Origin: Verrucomicrobiota bacterium
Lineage (GTDB): Bacteria > Verrucomicrobiota > Verrucomicrobiia > Chthoniobacterales > Terrimicrobiaceae
Assembly (NCBI GenBank): GCA_026398255.1
Contig: JAPLTG010000022.1
Span: 1 to 64,000 of the forward strand
Reading direction: 5' to 3'
DNA length: 64,000 bases
Positions 55,772 through 64,000 of this stretch are shown one piece after another. The notes under the pieces were generated by a model. It was not told the origin of the DNA, ran no database searches, and worked only from the letters and a program-made list of their open reading frames with translations. Position numbers and translations under genes: made by a program. The first letter of the stretch is position 1. Each line of letters opens with the position of its first letter.

Positions 55772-55930
55772 CTAGCGGAGCGCGGAGGCATCACAAGCCC
55801 TCAGAGCAGGATTTCGATCGAAAATCCAGAGCGCCTCGCCGGCAAGAAAAAGCGATCCGGTGACGAGGACCGGTTCCGGAAAATCCAGAACGGCGCGAAG
55901 GGCAGGTTCGAGCGAGAGGTTCGGAGTAGT
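55772..55930 (-). pseudogene. folC: C-terminal FolC segment in a shifted frame
   Basis: The reading NLSLEPALRAVLDFPEP followed by VLVTGSLFLAGEALWIF is the conserved end of folylpolyglutamate synthase. It continues on the minus strand in the frame next to that of the main folC frame and ends at 55772. It shows that folC is interrupted rather than naturally short. Confidence 0.8.
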
Positions 55931-56867
55931 TTTTATCCGCGAGAGCACCGAAGACGATCGTAGCTTTTCGATCAGCGAAAACCTCTCGCCAGGTCTGGAC
56001 GAGAGCTTCAGCGGAATGGGCATTGTGCGCTCCATCCACAACGAATCGTGCGCCAACTCGCTGAAAACGGGCGGGCCATTCGGTGCGAAGGAGGCCTTCT
56101 CGAATGGTGGCATCAGAAATGCCGAGGCCGCTGGCGCGAAGGGTTTCCACCGCCAAGGCGGCATTCCACTTTTGATGAGCTCCTGCAAGAGCGAGCGGAT
56201 GCAGGCATGGCTCGGAAATAAATCGGATCTGAGATCCGCGCTCGGCGGCTGTTTTGCGCAAAACCTCGGCGGCGTCGGGTTGCTGCGGAGCGGAAACCAC
56301 GGGGATTCCGGTTTTGATGATGCCGGCTTTTTCGGCGGCGATTTTCGGGAGCGTGTCGCCGAGCCATTGCATGTGATCCATGTCGATCGGCGTGATCGTC
56401 GAGACCAAGGGAGTCACGGCGTTCGTCGAGTCGAGCCGCCCGCCCATGCCGGTTTCGAGAACAACCAGATCGCACCCTGAACGCGCAAAGTGATCGAGAG
56501 CTAGAACCGTGGAGATTTCAAAAAAAGTCGGATCGTGGTCCCAGTCGTGAACCGCATCCCGCAGCCGGGAAATTCCTGCGGCCAAATCCTCCCTCGAAAT
56601 CATTTCGCCATCGACACGAATGCGCTCGCGGAAGTTCACCAGGTGCGGCGAGGTGTAAAGTCCCGTGCGATAACCTGCCTGCCGCAAGATCGAGTCGAGC
56701 ATCGCGCAGGTGGAGCCTTTGCCATTGGTTCCCGCGACATGAAGGAAACGAGGTTTTTGCTCAGGATGACCACAAGCCGCGAGAAGGCGATTTGTGTTCT
56801 CGAGGCCGAGCTTGATGCCAATCGACTCCGAGGCGTAGAGCCAGTCGAGAGCCTCTTCGGGCGTCAC
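55791..56867 (-). CDS. folC: Folylpolyglutamate synthase, disrupted near the 3' end
   Basis: A Mur-ligase-family enzyme that adds glutamates to folate. HVAGTNGKGSTCAML (P-loop), YTSPHLVNFRERI, VLETGMGGRLDSTNAV and VVDGAHNAHSAEAL are all present in frame. After VFGALADKNYSEPLA (about residue 311-320) the frame ends in an unrelated tail. The true C-terminus, LRAVLDFPEPVLVTGSLFLA, is in another frame from 55930 to 55772. About 50 residues usual between these parts are missing, so an internal deletion that is not a multiple of three is likely. Confidence 0.88.
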   Translation of the reverse strand: MTPEEALDWLYASESIGIKLGLENTNRLLAACGHPEQKPRFLHVAGTNGKGSTCAMLDSILRQAGYRTGLYTSPHLVNFRERIRVDGEMISREDLAAGISRLRDAVHDWDHDPTFFEISTVLALDHFARSGCDLVVLETGMGGRLDSTNAVTPLVSTITPIDMDHMQWLGDTLPKIAAEKAGIIKTGIPVVSAPQQPDAAEVLRKTAAERGSQIRFISEPCLHPLALAGAHQKWNAALAVETLRASGLGISDATIREGLLRTEWPARFQRVGARFVVDGAHNAHSAEALVQTWREVFADRKATIVFGALADKNYSEPLARTCPSRRSGFSGTGPRHRIAFSCRRGALDFRSKSCSEGL

Positions 56868-57706
56868 TTCGAACCGAGGTAGCCGAGGATATCGCTCAGC
56901 GTGGACCGCATTTTGGCGCGCTCGACAATGAGGTCGACCAGACCGTGCTTTTCCAAGAACTCGGCGGTTTGAAAATCCGCAGGCAGCGTTTGATGCGTGG
57001 TCTCACGGATGACGCGAGGGCCGGCAAAGCCGATCATGGCTTTTGGCTCCGCGATAATAATGTCTCCGAGCGAGGCGTAGCTGGCCATAACACCCGCCGT
57101 GGTGGGGTTTGTAAGAATCGTGATGTAAGGCAGTCTGGCTTGGGCGTGGAGCGCCAGGGCACCACTGGTTTTTGCCATCTGCATGAGGCTCAACATGCCT
57201 TCATACATACGCGCGCCACCGGAGGCGCAGACGAGGATGACTGGCATTTTCTGCTTGGTGGAAAACTCAATGATGCGCGTGATTTTTTCGCCAACGACAG
57301 ACCCCATCGTTGCGGCGAGAAAGTTGAAATCCATGACGCCGAGACCTACGGAATGGCCGTTGATTTTTGCGCCGCCGGTTGTGACTGCGTCCACAAGGCC
57401 GGTTTTTTGTTTGTAGCTCCGGAGTCGGTCGGCGTAGGTCGTCACGCCCTTGAAACCAAGAGGATCAACCGAAGACATCGAGGCGTCGTGCTCCTCAAAC
57501 GAATCGGGATCAACAAGACTCGTAATGCGCTCGCGGGAGCCCAGGTTGAAGTGGTGGCCGCATTTCGGGCAGACCTGCAAATTTTCCTCGAGGGCGAAGT
57601 TGTGAATGACCTCGGAGCAAGATGGGCACTTGGTCCAGAGCCCGGTCGGCATTTCGCGGGTCTTGCTGGTGAGGGAGCGAAGGATGGGTTTTTTGAAGAT
57701 GGCCAT
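56864..57706 (-). CDS. accD: Acetyl-CoA carboxylase, carboxyltransferase beta subunit
   Basis: From ATG 57706 the protein has 280 residues; a longer frame to 57817 overlaps comF. The zinc ribbon (CPSCSEVIHNFALEENLQVCP, CGHHFN) and the carboxyltransferase domain (GFKGVTTYADRLRSY, VCASGGARMYEGMLSLMQM) are typical. With AccA it carboxylates acetyl-CoA at the first step of fatty acid synthesis. folC follows with a 4-base overlap, a common accD-folC order. Confidence 0.95.
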   Translation of the reverse strand: MAIFKKPILRSLTSKTREMPTGLWTKCPSCSEVIHNFALEENLQVCPKCGHHFNLGSRERITSLVDPDSFEEHDASMSSVDPLGFKGVTTYADRLRSYKQKTGLVDAVTTGGAKINGHSVGLGVMDFNFLAATMGSVVGEKITRIIEFSTKQKMPVILVCASGGARMYEGMLSLMQMAKTSGALALHAQARLPYITILTNPTTAGVMASYASLGDIIIAEPKAMIGFAGPRVIRETTHQTLPADFQTAEFLEKHGLVDLIVERAKMRSTLSDILGYLGSK

Positions 57707-57719
57707 GGGTTCGAAAAAG

Positions 57720-58442
57720 TTATCCGCGGGCGACCGTAAGAGCCCGGACGGAGCAGGCTCCGTTCTCGAGGAGGATGGCGGCGCAGGCATCGAGTGTCGA
57801 TCCCGTTGTGAGCACATCGTCCACGAGAAGCAGGTTCAAATCGGTCACATCGGCATCTTGGCGCAGTGAAAACGCGTCGCGCAAGTTTTGCCTTCGCCCC
57901 TTCCGGCCGAGGCGGGTCTGCGTGCCGGTGTAGCGGGTGCGGCGAAGAAATTCGCGAACCGGAATCTTGGTGGTGCGGGCGAGATGCTCGGCAAGAATCG
58001 TGGCTTGGTTGAATCCCCGCTCTCGCAGTCGGCGAGGGTGAAGTGGAACCGGAACCAAAGCATCGAACTCGATTCCCTCAAGGCGAGGATCGGCGAATCC
58101 TTCGCGCTGAATCTCCGCCAGCACGCGGGCGAGCCACATTTCGCGGTTGTATTTGAGGCGGTGGAGAACATCGCGCACCGTTCGGTGGCTCCGAGCGACC
58201 GTGACGGCGCAGAGAAACGAAAACCGGTCTCCGCGGCAGTTCGGGCAGAGGAAATCGGCGGTGACCCCGTCATAGGGCTGAGAGCAAGTTTCACAACGAG
58301 GAGGCTTCACCCGCTCAATTCCCGCCGCGCAATCTTCGCACCAGTCCCTCCCCTCCTCCACGCCTCGGGCGCAGTGGGCACAATGCGAGGGAAAAAACAG
58401 CGACCTCAGCGGCTCAAGGATTTTTTCGGTCACAACGGACAT
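57720..58442 (-). CDS. ComF-family phosphoribosyltransferase
   Basis: A 240-residue ComF-type protein with an N-terminal zinc finger (CAHCARGVEEGRDWCEDC and CETCSQ..CPNC) and the phosphoribosyltransferase motif LLVDDVLTTGSTLDAC. ComF proteins act in DNA uptake in competent bacteria, but many genomes carry them without known competence. It sits directly upstream of accD. Confidence 0.85.
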   Translation of the reverse strand: MSVVTEKILEPLRSLFFPSHCAHCARGVEEGRDWCEDCAAGIERVKPPRCETCSQPYDGVTADFLCPNCRGDRFSFLCAVTVARSHRTVRDVLHRLKYNREMWLARVLAEIQREGFADPRLEGIEFDALVPVPLHPRRLRERGFNQATILAEHLARTTKIPVREFLRRTRYTGTQTRLGRKGRRQNLRDAFSLRQDADVTDLNLLLVDDVLTTGSTLDACAAILLENGACSVRALTVARG

Positions 58443-59373
58443 AGCGCAGAAACCAAAAGATCAGGACACCCGTGATTCCCAAAACTACAAGGGGAACCAA
58501 GCCGGTCGGCACCGCGCCGCTCACCACATTTTCTCCGACCCATGGCAGAAGCTGGTCAGAGGGTTTGATGCCGAATTTTCCGAGAATCTGAATTCCCTGC
58601 TGGCCGAGAATCCATCCCGCATGAAGCCCGATCGCGAGGAACAGCGAGCGCGTGCGGATCGTTGCCACCGCGAGGAGAATCCCCGCCAGCACCAGCGAAA
58701 AAAAACCCCAGCCCAGCAACGGCCACGGCGGAGCGGAGGAAAACAACAACGGCAATTGCTCAAATCCACTCCACCAAGTTACTGGAGCGTCCAGCGGTTG
58801 TTTGGCGGTTTTCAAAAAGTGAACCACCGCGAAGAACGCGGCAGAAAATCCCACTGCGGCCACCCGCCCCATGGCCATCAGGCACAAACCGAGAAAGACA
58901 CAGCGGAAGAGAAACTCCTCGACCACCGACACAGCGCACGCCGTTCCCGCCACTCGCACGAATTTCGCACCCTCCCAATCCACTCGAAACTCATAAACTC
59001 CCGAGAAAAAATACCCCGCTCCCAACGCAAGCACCGGCAGAAACGCAATGACGAAGCCAATGGCCAGATCTCGTTTCCAGTGAGGATTTTTATCAATCCC
59101 CAACACCGAAAGGTTCCGGATTTCCACCCAACGAAACGCTGGCCACAGGAGCAGCAGCGCCGAGATTTGCACACTCCGACTGAAATATCGGTGAAAAGGA
59201 AATCCCTCGACGATGGGCAAGATTCCGGCTTCGGCGAGGAAGTTCCCCGCCCAATAAAGCGGAGGCGACATCAGGCACGCCAACAAGACCACCGCGAGTG
59301 GATACGCGAGCAAACGGAGAAGACTTTTCGGACTTGCGGGATTCGAATTCACGCGGCGCGTTTTATCAGCCAA
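58414..59373 (-). CDS. CPBP-family intramembrane metalloprotease
   Basis: A 319-residue membrane protein with about eight spans. The CPBP/Abi motifs are visible: VVEEFLFRCVFLGL (EExxxR), then FFAVVHFLK and GLHAGWILGQQG histidines. Homologues process prenylated or signal-peptide substrates in the membrane. Its end overlaps the start of comF by 29 bases. The substrate is unknown. Confidence 0.82.
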   Translation of the reverse strand: MADKTRRVNSNPASPKSLLRLLAYPLAVVLLACLMSPPLYWAGNFLAEAGILPIVEGFPFHRYFSRSVQISALLLLWPAFRWVEIRNLSVLGIDKNPHWKRDLAIGFVIAFLPVLALGAGYFFSGVYEFRVDWEGAKFVRVAGTACAVSVVEEFLFRCVFLGLCLMAMGRVAAVGFSAAFFAVVHFLKTAKQPLDAPVTWWSGFEQLPLLFSSAPPWPLLGWGFFSLVLAGILLAVATIRTRSLFLAIGLHAGWILGQQGIQILGKFGIKPSDQLLPWVGENVVSGAVPTGLVPLVVLGITGVLIFWFLRYVRCDRKNP

Positions 59374-59384
59374 AGTTCCCGGCG

Positions 59385-60695
59385 ATGCGAGATGTTTGGA
59401 ATACGGCGGAGCTAGAGGTGCTCGACAAGGCGCACCTCTGGCATCCCTTCACGCCGATGCGCGACTGGTGCGAACTGGACCACCACCCACTCGTTCTTGT
59501 TCGAGGCGAAGGAGCCATGCTGGAGGACAGTGAGGGGCGCCGCTACCTCGATGGCAATTCCTCGATCTGGACGAATATCCACGGCCATGCCCACCCGGCG
59601 ATCAATCAAGCCATCCGCGATCAACTTGACCGCGTCGCCCATGTTTCGTTTTTAGGAACCACGAACTCGCCCGCGATTCAGTTGGCAACCAAACTCACGG
59701 GATTTTTTTCAAAAAACTATCTGAGCCGGGTTTTCCTAAGCGACGACGGATCCACAGCCATCGAAGCCGCGATGAAAATGGCAGTGCAATTTTGGCAAAA
59801 CCAAGGTCACCCGAAGAAGTCGAGATTTGTCGCGTTTGATCGGGCTTATCATGGCGACACGCTCGGCGCAGCGAGCCTCGGCGGCATCGGAGCATTTCAC
59901 AAACGCGTCGCTGGCCATGAATTTCCCGTCACCCGGATTTCCGCCCCTGCCGAACTCGACTCTCTTCCCGGTTTTCACCACGGCGATGTAGCCGCGGTGG
60001 TCATCGAACCCCTACTCCAAGGTGCCGCCGGGATGCGGCTCTGGCCAACCGGAATGCTCCGCGAACTTCGCCAAAAATGCGACGCCGCCGGCGTGTTCCT
60101 GATTCTCGATGAAGTGATGACCGGATTTGGTCGCACCGGAAAAATGTTCGCTTGCCAACACGAAGAGGTCGTTCCCGATTTTCTCTGCCTGGCCAAGGGA
60201 CTCACCGGCGGCTACCTGCCGCTCGCCGCGACGCTCACGACGGAACGCGTCTTCTCCGCCTTCCTCGGGGATGTGGCCGAGGGAAAAACCTTCTACTACG
60301 GTCACAGCTATTCAGGAAATCCCCTCGGATGCGCCGCCGCGCTCGCAAACCTCGAAATCTTCGAACGCGAAGAAACCCTCCAAAATCTCGCGCCGAAAAT
60401 CCAAATCCTCGCGCACTTGCTGGATGGCCTGCGCGATATTCCATTCGTCCATGAAATCCGCCACCTCGGCTTCGTCGCCGGGATTGAGGTTCGCCGACCG
60501 GACGGAACCGAATTCCCGTGGGCCGATCGCATCGGCGCCAACATTTGTCTCGCCGCCCGCCGCCACGGCCTTCTGACGCGTCCGGTGCTCGATACGATCG
60601 TTTTCATGCCGCCGCTCTGCACAACCGCAGAACAATTGAAAACCGGCACCCACGCCATCCGCCAAGCCATCGGCGAGGTTTTGGGCAGCGCTTGA
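59385..60695 (+). CDS. bioA: Adenosylmethionine-8-amino-7-oxononanoate aminotransferase
   Basis: From ATG 59385 the protein has 436 residues. HLWHPFTPMRDW at the N-terminus is diagnostic of BioA, and the PLP lysine lies in CLAKGLTGGYLPLA. DGNSSIWTNIHGHAHP and the GHSYSGNPLGCAAAL segment fit. It makes 7,8-diaminopelargonate in biotin synthesis. The other bio genes are not in the window. Confidence 0.93.
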   Translation: MRDVWNTAELEVLDKAHLWHPFTPMRDWCELDHHPLVLVRGEGAMLEDSEGRRYLDGNSSIWTNIHGHAHPAINQAIRDQLDRVAHVSFLGTTNSPAIQLATKLTGFFSKNYLSRVFLSDDGSTAIEAAMKMAVQFWQNQGHPKKSRFVAFDRAYHGDTLGAASLGGIGAFHKRVAGHEFPVTRISAPAELDSLPGFHHGDVAAVVIEPLLQGAAGMRLWPTGMLRELRQKCDAAGVFLILDEVMTGFGRTGKMFACQHEEVVPDFLCLAKGLTGGYLPLAATLTTERVFSAFLGDVAEGKTFYYGHSYSGNPLGCAAALANLEIFEREETLQNLAPKIQILAHLLDGLRDIPFVHEIRHLGFVAGIEVRRPDGTEFPWADRIGANICLAARRHGLLTRPVLDTIVFMPPLCTTAEQLKTGTHAIRQAIGEVLGSA

Positions 60696-60705
60696 AAACT
60701 CCAAT

Positions 60706-61131
60706 TTAAGACGGCGAACCCATCACATTTACCGCAATGCGGCGGCGGTGAGCGGCCCGACGTTGCTCAAAGAGGAAAATTCCCTGCCAGGTTCCGAGAA
60801 CCATTTGGGAGTTGAAAATCGGAACCGATTCACTGGTTCGGGTGAGCGCCATGCGGATGTGGGAAGTCATGTCATCAGGCCCCTCCATCGTGTGTTCGTA
60901 GCCATGACCATTCTCGGGAACGAGTCGCTCGAAATATCGCTCCAAATCCCTTGCCGCCGTGGGGTCGGCATTTTCAAAAATCACAAGACTCGCACTCGTG
61001 TGGCAGACGAAAATGGTAACCAAACCCTCCCCGCAATCCGCCTCGGCGACGACCTTGGCGACTTGATCCGTGATCTCGTAAAGCCCCTTTCCGCGAGTCG
61101 AAACATCAAAAAATCTCGTCAGCGTTTTCAT
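60706..61131 (-). CDS. YjbQ/UPF0047-family protein
   Basis: A 141-residue protein with the family marks VTIFVCHTSASLVIFENAD, HTMEGPDDMTSHIRMALTR and LGTWQGIFLFEQR. A weak thiamine-phosphate-synthase activity is reported for some members, but the physiological role is unclear. Its start overlaps the end of the metS-like gene by 4 bases, so the pair may be translated together. Confidence 0.88.
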   Translation of the reverse strand: MKTLTRFFDVSTRGKGLYEITDQVAKVVAEADCGEGLVTIFVCHTSASLVIFENADPTAARDLERYFERLVPENGHGYEHTMEGPDDMTSHIRMALTRTSESVPIFNSQMVLGTWQGIFLFEQRRAAHRRRIAVNVMGSPS

Positions 61132-61298
61132 CCCTCAACCGCGCTACGAATTTGATTTTTCATCGGGTGTCTCAAAAGAAAATCCGTGGATTTTTCAGAC
61201 TCTTCCGGGGTTTTGAGAACCTTCCAAATGCACCAAAGAAAAACAGCCGTGACGCTACCCACCGAGAGAATCATCACGATCCAACCGCCAGGCGTCAT
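61128..61298 (-). CDS. MetS-like small subunit of an NSS transporter
   Basis: A 56-residue protein from ATG 61298: a membrane span (GGWIVMILSVGSVTAVFLWCIW) and a short charged tail. Its ATG overlaps the stop of the NSS transporter gene by 4 bases. In some bacteria a single-span protein of this size (MetS) is needed with an NSS transporter. The longer frame to 61400 is a shadow over the transporter. Confidence 0.7.
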   Translation of the reverse strand: MTPGGWIVMILSVGSVTAVFLWCIWKVLKTPEESEKSTDFLLRHPMKNQIRSAVEG

Positions 61299-63010
61299 GG
61301 TTCGACCTCCTTGGGGATTTCTTTGCGATAGGCGGGAGCACGGGCGACAAGGAGCGAAACGAATGCGGCAAAGCCGGCGACCAATCCCACCGCCAGCCAA
61401 GCGACGGGACTTGGCTCAATAAACAGGTCACGCACATAACCGCTGAACTCCGGTTCACCCCCACTGAAGGAAACACCAAAGACATTTACCAAAACCCAGA
61501 GCCCGAAGATCGTTATCAGAAACGCGGGACACAGGATTTTCATCACGGGGATAAAAATCCTGGGAATCGGAAATGCCGCACCGCGCGCCGCTTCCTGCAG
61601 GCCTTTTCGAACTCCGAATCCCCAGGAAAAAACGACGATTTGGATCGTCGACAAAATAAAAATCAAAAAAGTGCCGACCCAGAAATCGAGCGTGTCGAGC
61701 GCCTTCAAATCCTTGCTGAAATAAACCACAAAGACCGAGCCAATCCCGGTAATGAAGCCGAGGATGGCGACGGATTGTTTACGGCCAATGGCCAGAACCT
61801 CCTCGAGAAATGCGATGCCCGGCTGGAGCATCGAGAGTGAACTCGTGATGGCGGCGAGGAATAACAGAAAAAAGAAAGCAGCCCCAAAAACCGAGCCGAA
61901 CGGCATCTTGTCGAACACAAGCGGGAGGACATTGAAGCCCAGCGCAAAGGTTCCCATCCCCGCCACGCCGGCCACTCCAAGAAACGCGAAGGCCGCCGGT
62001 AGCGTGATCAACCCGCCGAGTCCGACTTCGAAAAACTCGTTCGCGCTTGTTGCGGAGAGCCCACTCAGGACGATGTCGTCTTTCCGTGATAGGTAGCTGG
62101 CGTAGGTAAGGATCACGCCGAAGCCCACACTCAGCGAAAAGAAAATCTGCCCGGCGGCGGCGAGCCAAAGCTGAGGCTTCGCCAATTGCTCCACCACGCC
62201 AATCGTTCGCACCCGCAGTGCGGATTCCCTGGCGACCTCACGGTCTGCGGCCTCGATCATCTCCCGACCGACGAGTTCACGCTCGAGGCTCCAACGGCCC
62301 TCCGTGTTTTTTTCCAAAACCACCTTCCCGGGATTCCACATAAAGCCCAAGCCATTGAGGACATTCTTTTCAGGCTGGGCGGCATCGGGTGCGCCCAGCG
62401 TGAGGACCCGAACGAGAATCACGAGAGCCAGCAACAACAACGCCGGCATGGCCCAGGTGCAAAACCACTCAATTCCCTTCGAAAGCCCGCGATAAATCAA
62501 AATGAAGTTCAGCACGAAGACCACGAGGAGATAGCTCCCCACCTGGGTAAATCCGAAGCCGATCGCCTGGCCATTTCCCTTTGCACCGATGAAGCGACTG
62601 AAGAAATTTCCCGACTCTTCGACCGATCCAAAGTGCACTCCTCCGGTGGCAAAGCTCACCGCATAACCAAGGCACCACGCTTCGATCACCACATAATACA
62701 TGTAGATCACCACAGGGATGACCACCCCGATGACCCCGAGGTATTTCCCCCAGCGGCGCCGGACGAAGAAATGAAAAACTCCCGGCGAGGCGTTGAATCC
62801 ATGCTGACCGGCCATTCGCCCCATCGTCCACTCCGCCCAACAAATCGGCAGACCAATCAGGAGCAGCGATAGGAAATACGCGATCATGAATGCGCCTCCG
62901 CCGTATTGCGCGGCTTGGCCGGGAAAACGCAGAAAATTGCCGAGGCCCACGGCGCTTCCTGCCACAGCCATAATCACTCCCACTCGAGAAGACCAACGGT
63001 CACCTGCCAT
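61295..63010 (-). CDS. Neurotransmitter:sodium symporter (NSS) family transporter
   Basis: From ATG 63010 the protein has 571 residues and about twelve membrane spans. The LeuT-type substrate and sodium site is clear at the start (AVAGSAVGLGNFLRFPGQAA). A large insert of about 70 residues lies between spans near the middle (NGLGFMWNPGKVVLEKNTEG to VVEQLAKPQLWLA). It imports amino acids or similar solutes with sodium. A MetS-like partner gene overlaps its stop. Confidence 0.92.
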   Translation of the reverse strand: MAGDRWSSRVGVIMAVAGSAVGLGNFLRFPGQAAQYGGGAFMIAYFLSLLLIGLPICWAEWTMGRMAGQHGFNASPGVFHFFVRRRWGKYLGVIGVVIPVVIYMYYVVIEAWCLGYAVSFATGGVHFGSVEESGNFFSRFIGAKGNGQAIGFGFTQVGSYLLVVFVLNFILIYRGLSKGIEWFCTWAMPALLLLALVILVRVLTLGAPDAAQPEKNVLNGLGFMWNPGKVVLEKNTEGRWSLERELVGREMIEAADREVARESALRVRTIGVVEQLAKPQLWLAAAGQIFFSLSVGFGVILTYASYLSRKDDIVLSGLSATSANEFFEVGLGGLITLPAAFAFLGVAGVAGMGTFALGFNVLPLVFDKMPFGSVFGAAFFFLLFLAAITSSLSMLQPGIAFLEEVLAIGRKQSVAILGFITGIGSVFVVYFSKDLKALDTLDFWVGTFLIFILSTIQIVVFSWGFGVRKGLQEAARGAAFPIPRIFIPVMKILCPAFLITIFGLWVLVNVFGVSFSGGEPEFSGYVRDLFIEPSPVAWLAVGLVAGFAAFVSLLVARAPAYRKEIPKEVEP

Positions 63011-63076
63011 GCCGCGAGAAACTAGTGACCTCCCCTCACCCCATGCAAGCCCGCCGCTTGCCAGCGCCCCGCAGGC

Positions 63077-63961
63077 ATGGTTTTTAAAAAGCCTGTGGAA
63101 ATTTTGGAGCAGGAAGATTGGGAGAAACGCCGCGAGCGCCACGAGGCTCGGGTCGAACCATGGGTGCAACCGCGACTCGAGAGAATGTCGCTACACCTGC
63201 GACATCCTGTGGAGGATTTCCTGTTCGAGTATTACCCCCACCGCCCCGCGCAACTCCGGCGCTGGCATCCTGGCGTCGGGATCACTTTGGCGGGGCCAGC
63301 CGCTCGAGAGTATTTGGCGATTCCCGGCTATATCGAAAATCCGAACGGCGTCACGGCGGGTCCTCTTCCAGAAAAACGCCGAGCCTTTGTCGAGTGGCTG
63401 GGCCGTTTTTTGCAAGGCATCGACCTCCGCGCTCCCTTCTTCGGATGCCATGGATTGCACGAGTGGGCGATGGTTTACCGCACCACAGAAATTCGTTACG
63501 AAAACCTCCCTCTCCGCCTGTCACCCGAGGAAACCGCTGCCGTCGTCGAGAGTCTCCCCGTGCGTTGCTCACACTACGACGCGTTCCGTTTTTTTACCGA
63601 AGAAGCCCGACCGCTCAACCGCCTCCAGCCGACGCGCGAGGAATCCGCCCACCTCGAGCAACCCGCCTGTCTGCACGCGAATATGGATCTCTACAAGTGG
63701 TGCTTCAAACTCTCGCCTTGGACTCCATCCGAACTCCTTGCCGACGCCTTTGAGTTGGCGCGAGAGATCCGCGAACTCGACATGCGCGCGAGCCCCTACG
63801 ACCTCTCGGCTCTCGGCTATCCAGCCGTTCCCATCGAGACCCCCGAGGGCCGCTCCACCTATGAAAAGGCCCAACGCCATTTTGCCGAACGCGCCCGTCC
63901 GATCCGTCGAAGATTGATTGCGCTTTGCAAGAAATTGCAGGCTGAGGTTCAACACGCCTGA
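63077..63961 (+). CDS. Conserved protein often labelled 3-methyladenine DNA glycosylase-like
   Basis: A 294-residue soluble protein. It opens with EDWEKRRERHEARVEPWV and has HPVEDFLFEYYPHRPAQLRR, then GLHEWAMVYR and a helical C-terminus. From memory, many bacterial relatives are labelled 3-methyladenine DNA glycosylase, but that label is not backed by any motif I can see here, so it should be treated as uncertain. It is divergent from the NSS gene, 66 bases away. Confidence 0.6.
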   Translation: MVFKKPVEILEQEDWEKRRERHEARVEPWVQPRLERMSLHLRHPVEDFLFEYYPHRPAQLRRWHPGVGITLAGPAAREYLAIPGYIENPNGVTAGPLPEKRRAFVEWLGRFLQGIDLRAPFFGCHGLHEWAMVYRTTEIRYENLPLRLSPEETAAVVESLPVRCSHYDAFRFFTEEARPLNRLQPTREESAHLEQPACLHANMDLYKWCFKLSPWTPSELLADAFELAREIRELDMRASPYDLSALGYPAVPIETPEGRSTYEKAQRHFAERARPIRRRLIALCKKLQAEVQHA

Positions 63962-64000
63962 TGGCCGACTGGTGCAAAAGTGGAGTTTTTTCTCGCCCCC

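Overview
The window reads as one continuous stretch of bacterial chromosome, roughly 60% G+C. It is almost entirely coding: about 68 genes, with no gene-free gap over 300 bases once starts are corrected. No rRNA, tRNA, CRISPR array, transposase or phage gene was recognised. The organism is probably a diderm of the Verrucomicrobiota/PVC type. This is inferred from a fused SecDF, a LolC/E-type permease, a ManC-type sugar nucleotidyltransferase, an mcsA-mcsB-clpC operon without ctsR, a CheB-CheR fusion and many lineage-specific hypothetical proteins. No marker in the window proves the assignment.

Layout. 1-6.4 kb: a 5'-truncated NarL-type regulator, a CheB-CheR-PAS fusion, a channel-like membrane protein, a HAD hydrolase coupled to a small export protein, and an MFS transporter. 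6.5-8.4 kb: nuoE-nuoF without nuoG. 8.7-12.1 kb: a secreted protein with a His/Cys pair, then yajC-secDF (secDF frameshifted). 12.2-18.9 kb: a kinase-like/PP2C pair, an NtrC-type regulator, a membrane glycosyltransferase with an AT-hook-like tail, and rlmN. 19-23.8 kb: an acyltransferase-like protein, gluQRS, aroK, dnaB, rplI. 23.9-28.2 kb: a glutamine amidotransferase and the pyruvate dehydrogenase E1alpha-E1beta-E2 operon. 28.4-33.8 kb: prmC, an rmlD-like reductase, rsmE, a Lol-type permease, YihY. 33.8-41.9 kb: an alkaline phosphatase, a coiled-coil pair, an epimerase, a nitroreductase, fumC, a Fic protein with an inverted-repeat operator, and a CDF transporter. 41.9-48.7 kb: manC, a TPR protein, tyrS, and a run of secreted proteins ending in an M23 peptidase. 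48.8-54.8 kb: rpsN, a degenerate alpha/beta hydrolase, a histidine phosphatase, and mcsA-mcsB-clpC. 54.8-64 kb: ilvE-type transaminase, accD-folC (folC disrupted), comF, a CPBP protease, bioA, yjbQ, an NSS transporter with a MetS-like subunit, and a conserved hypothetical.

Several groups work together. YajC and SecDF belong to the Sec translocon. PDH E1/E2, fumarase and NuoEF belong to central carbon and respiratory metabolism. McsA/McsB/ClpC form a protein-quality-control unit based on arginine phosphorylation. The kinase-like protein and PP2C overlap by 4 bp and may form a small phospho-switch.

The most striking global signal is compositional. Reading through the window by eye I found only seven ACGT tetramers and no GTAC, against roughly two hundred of each expected from base composition. 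Synonymous codon choice is bent to avoid both. Other leads are the Fic operator, two families of dispersed intergenic repeats, and two housekeeping genes (secDF and folC) whose frames are broken by apparent deletions.
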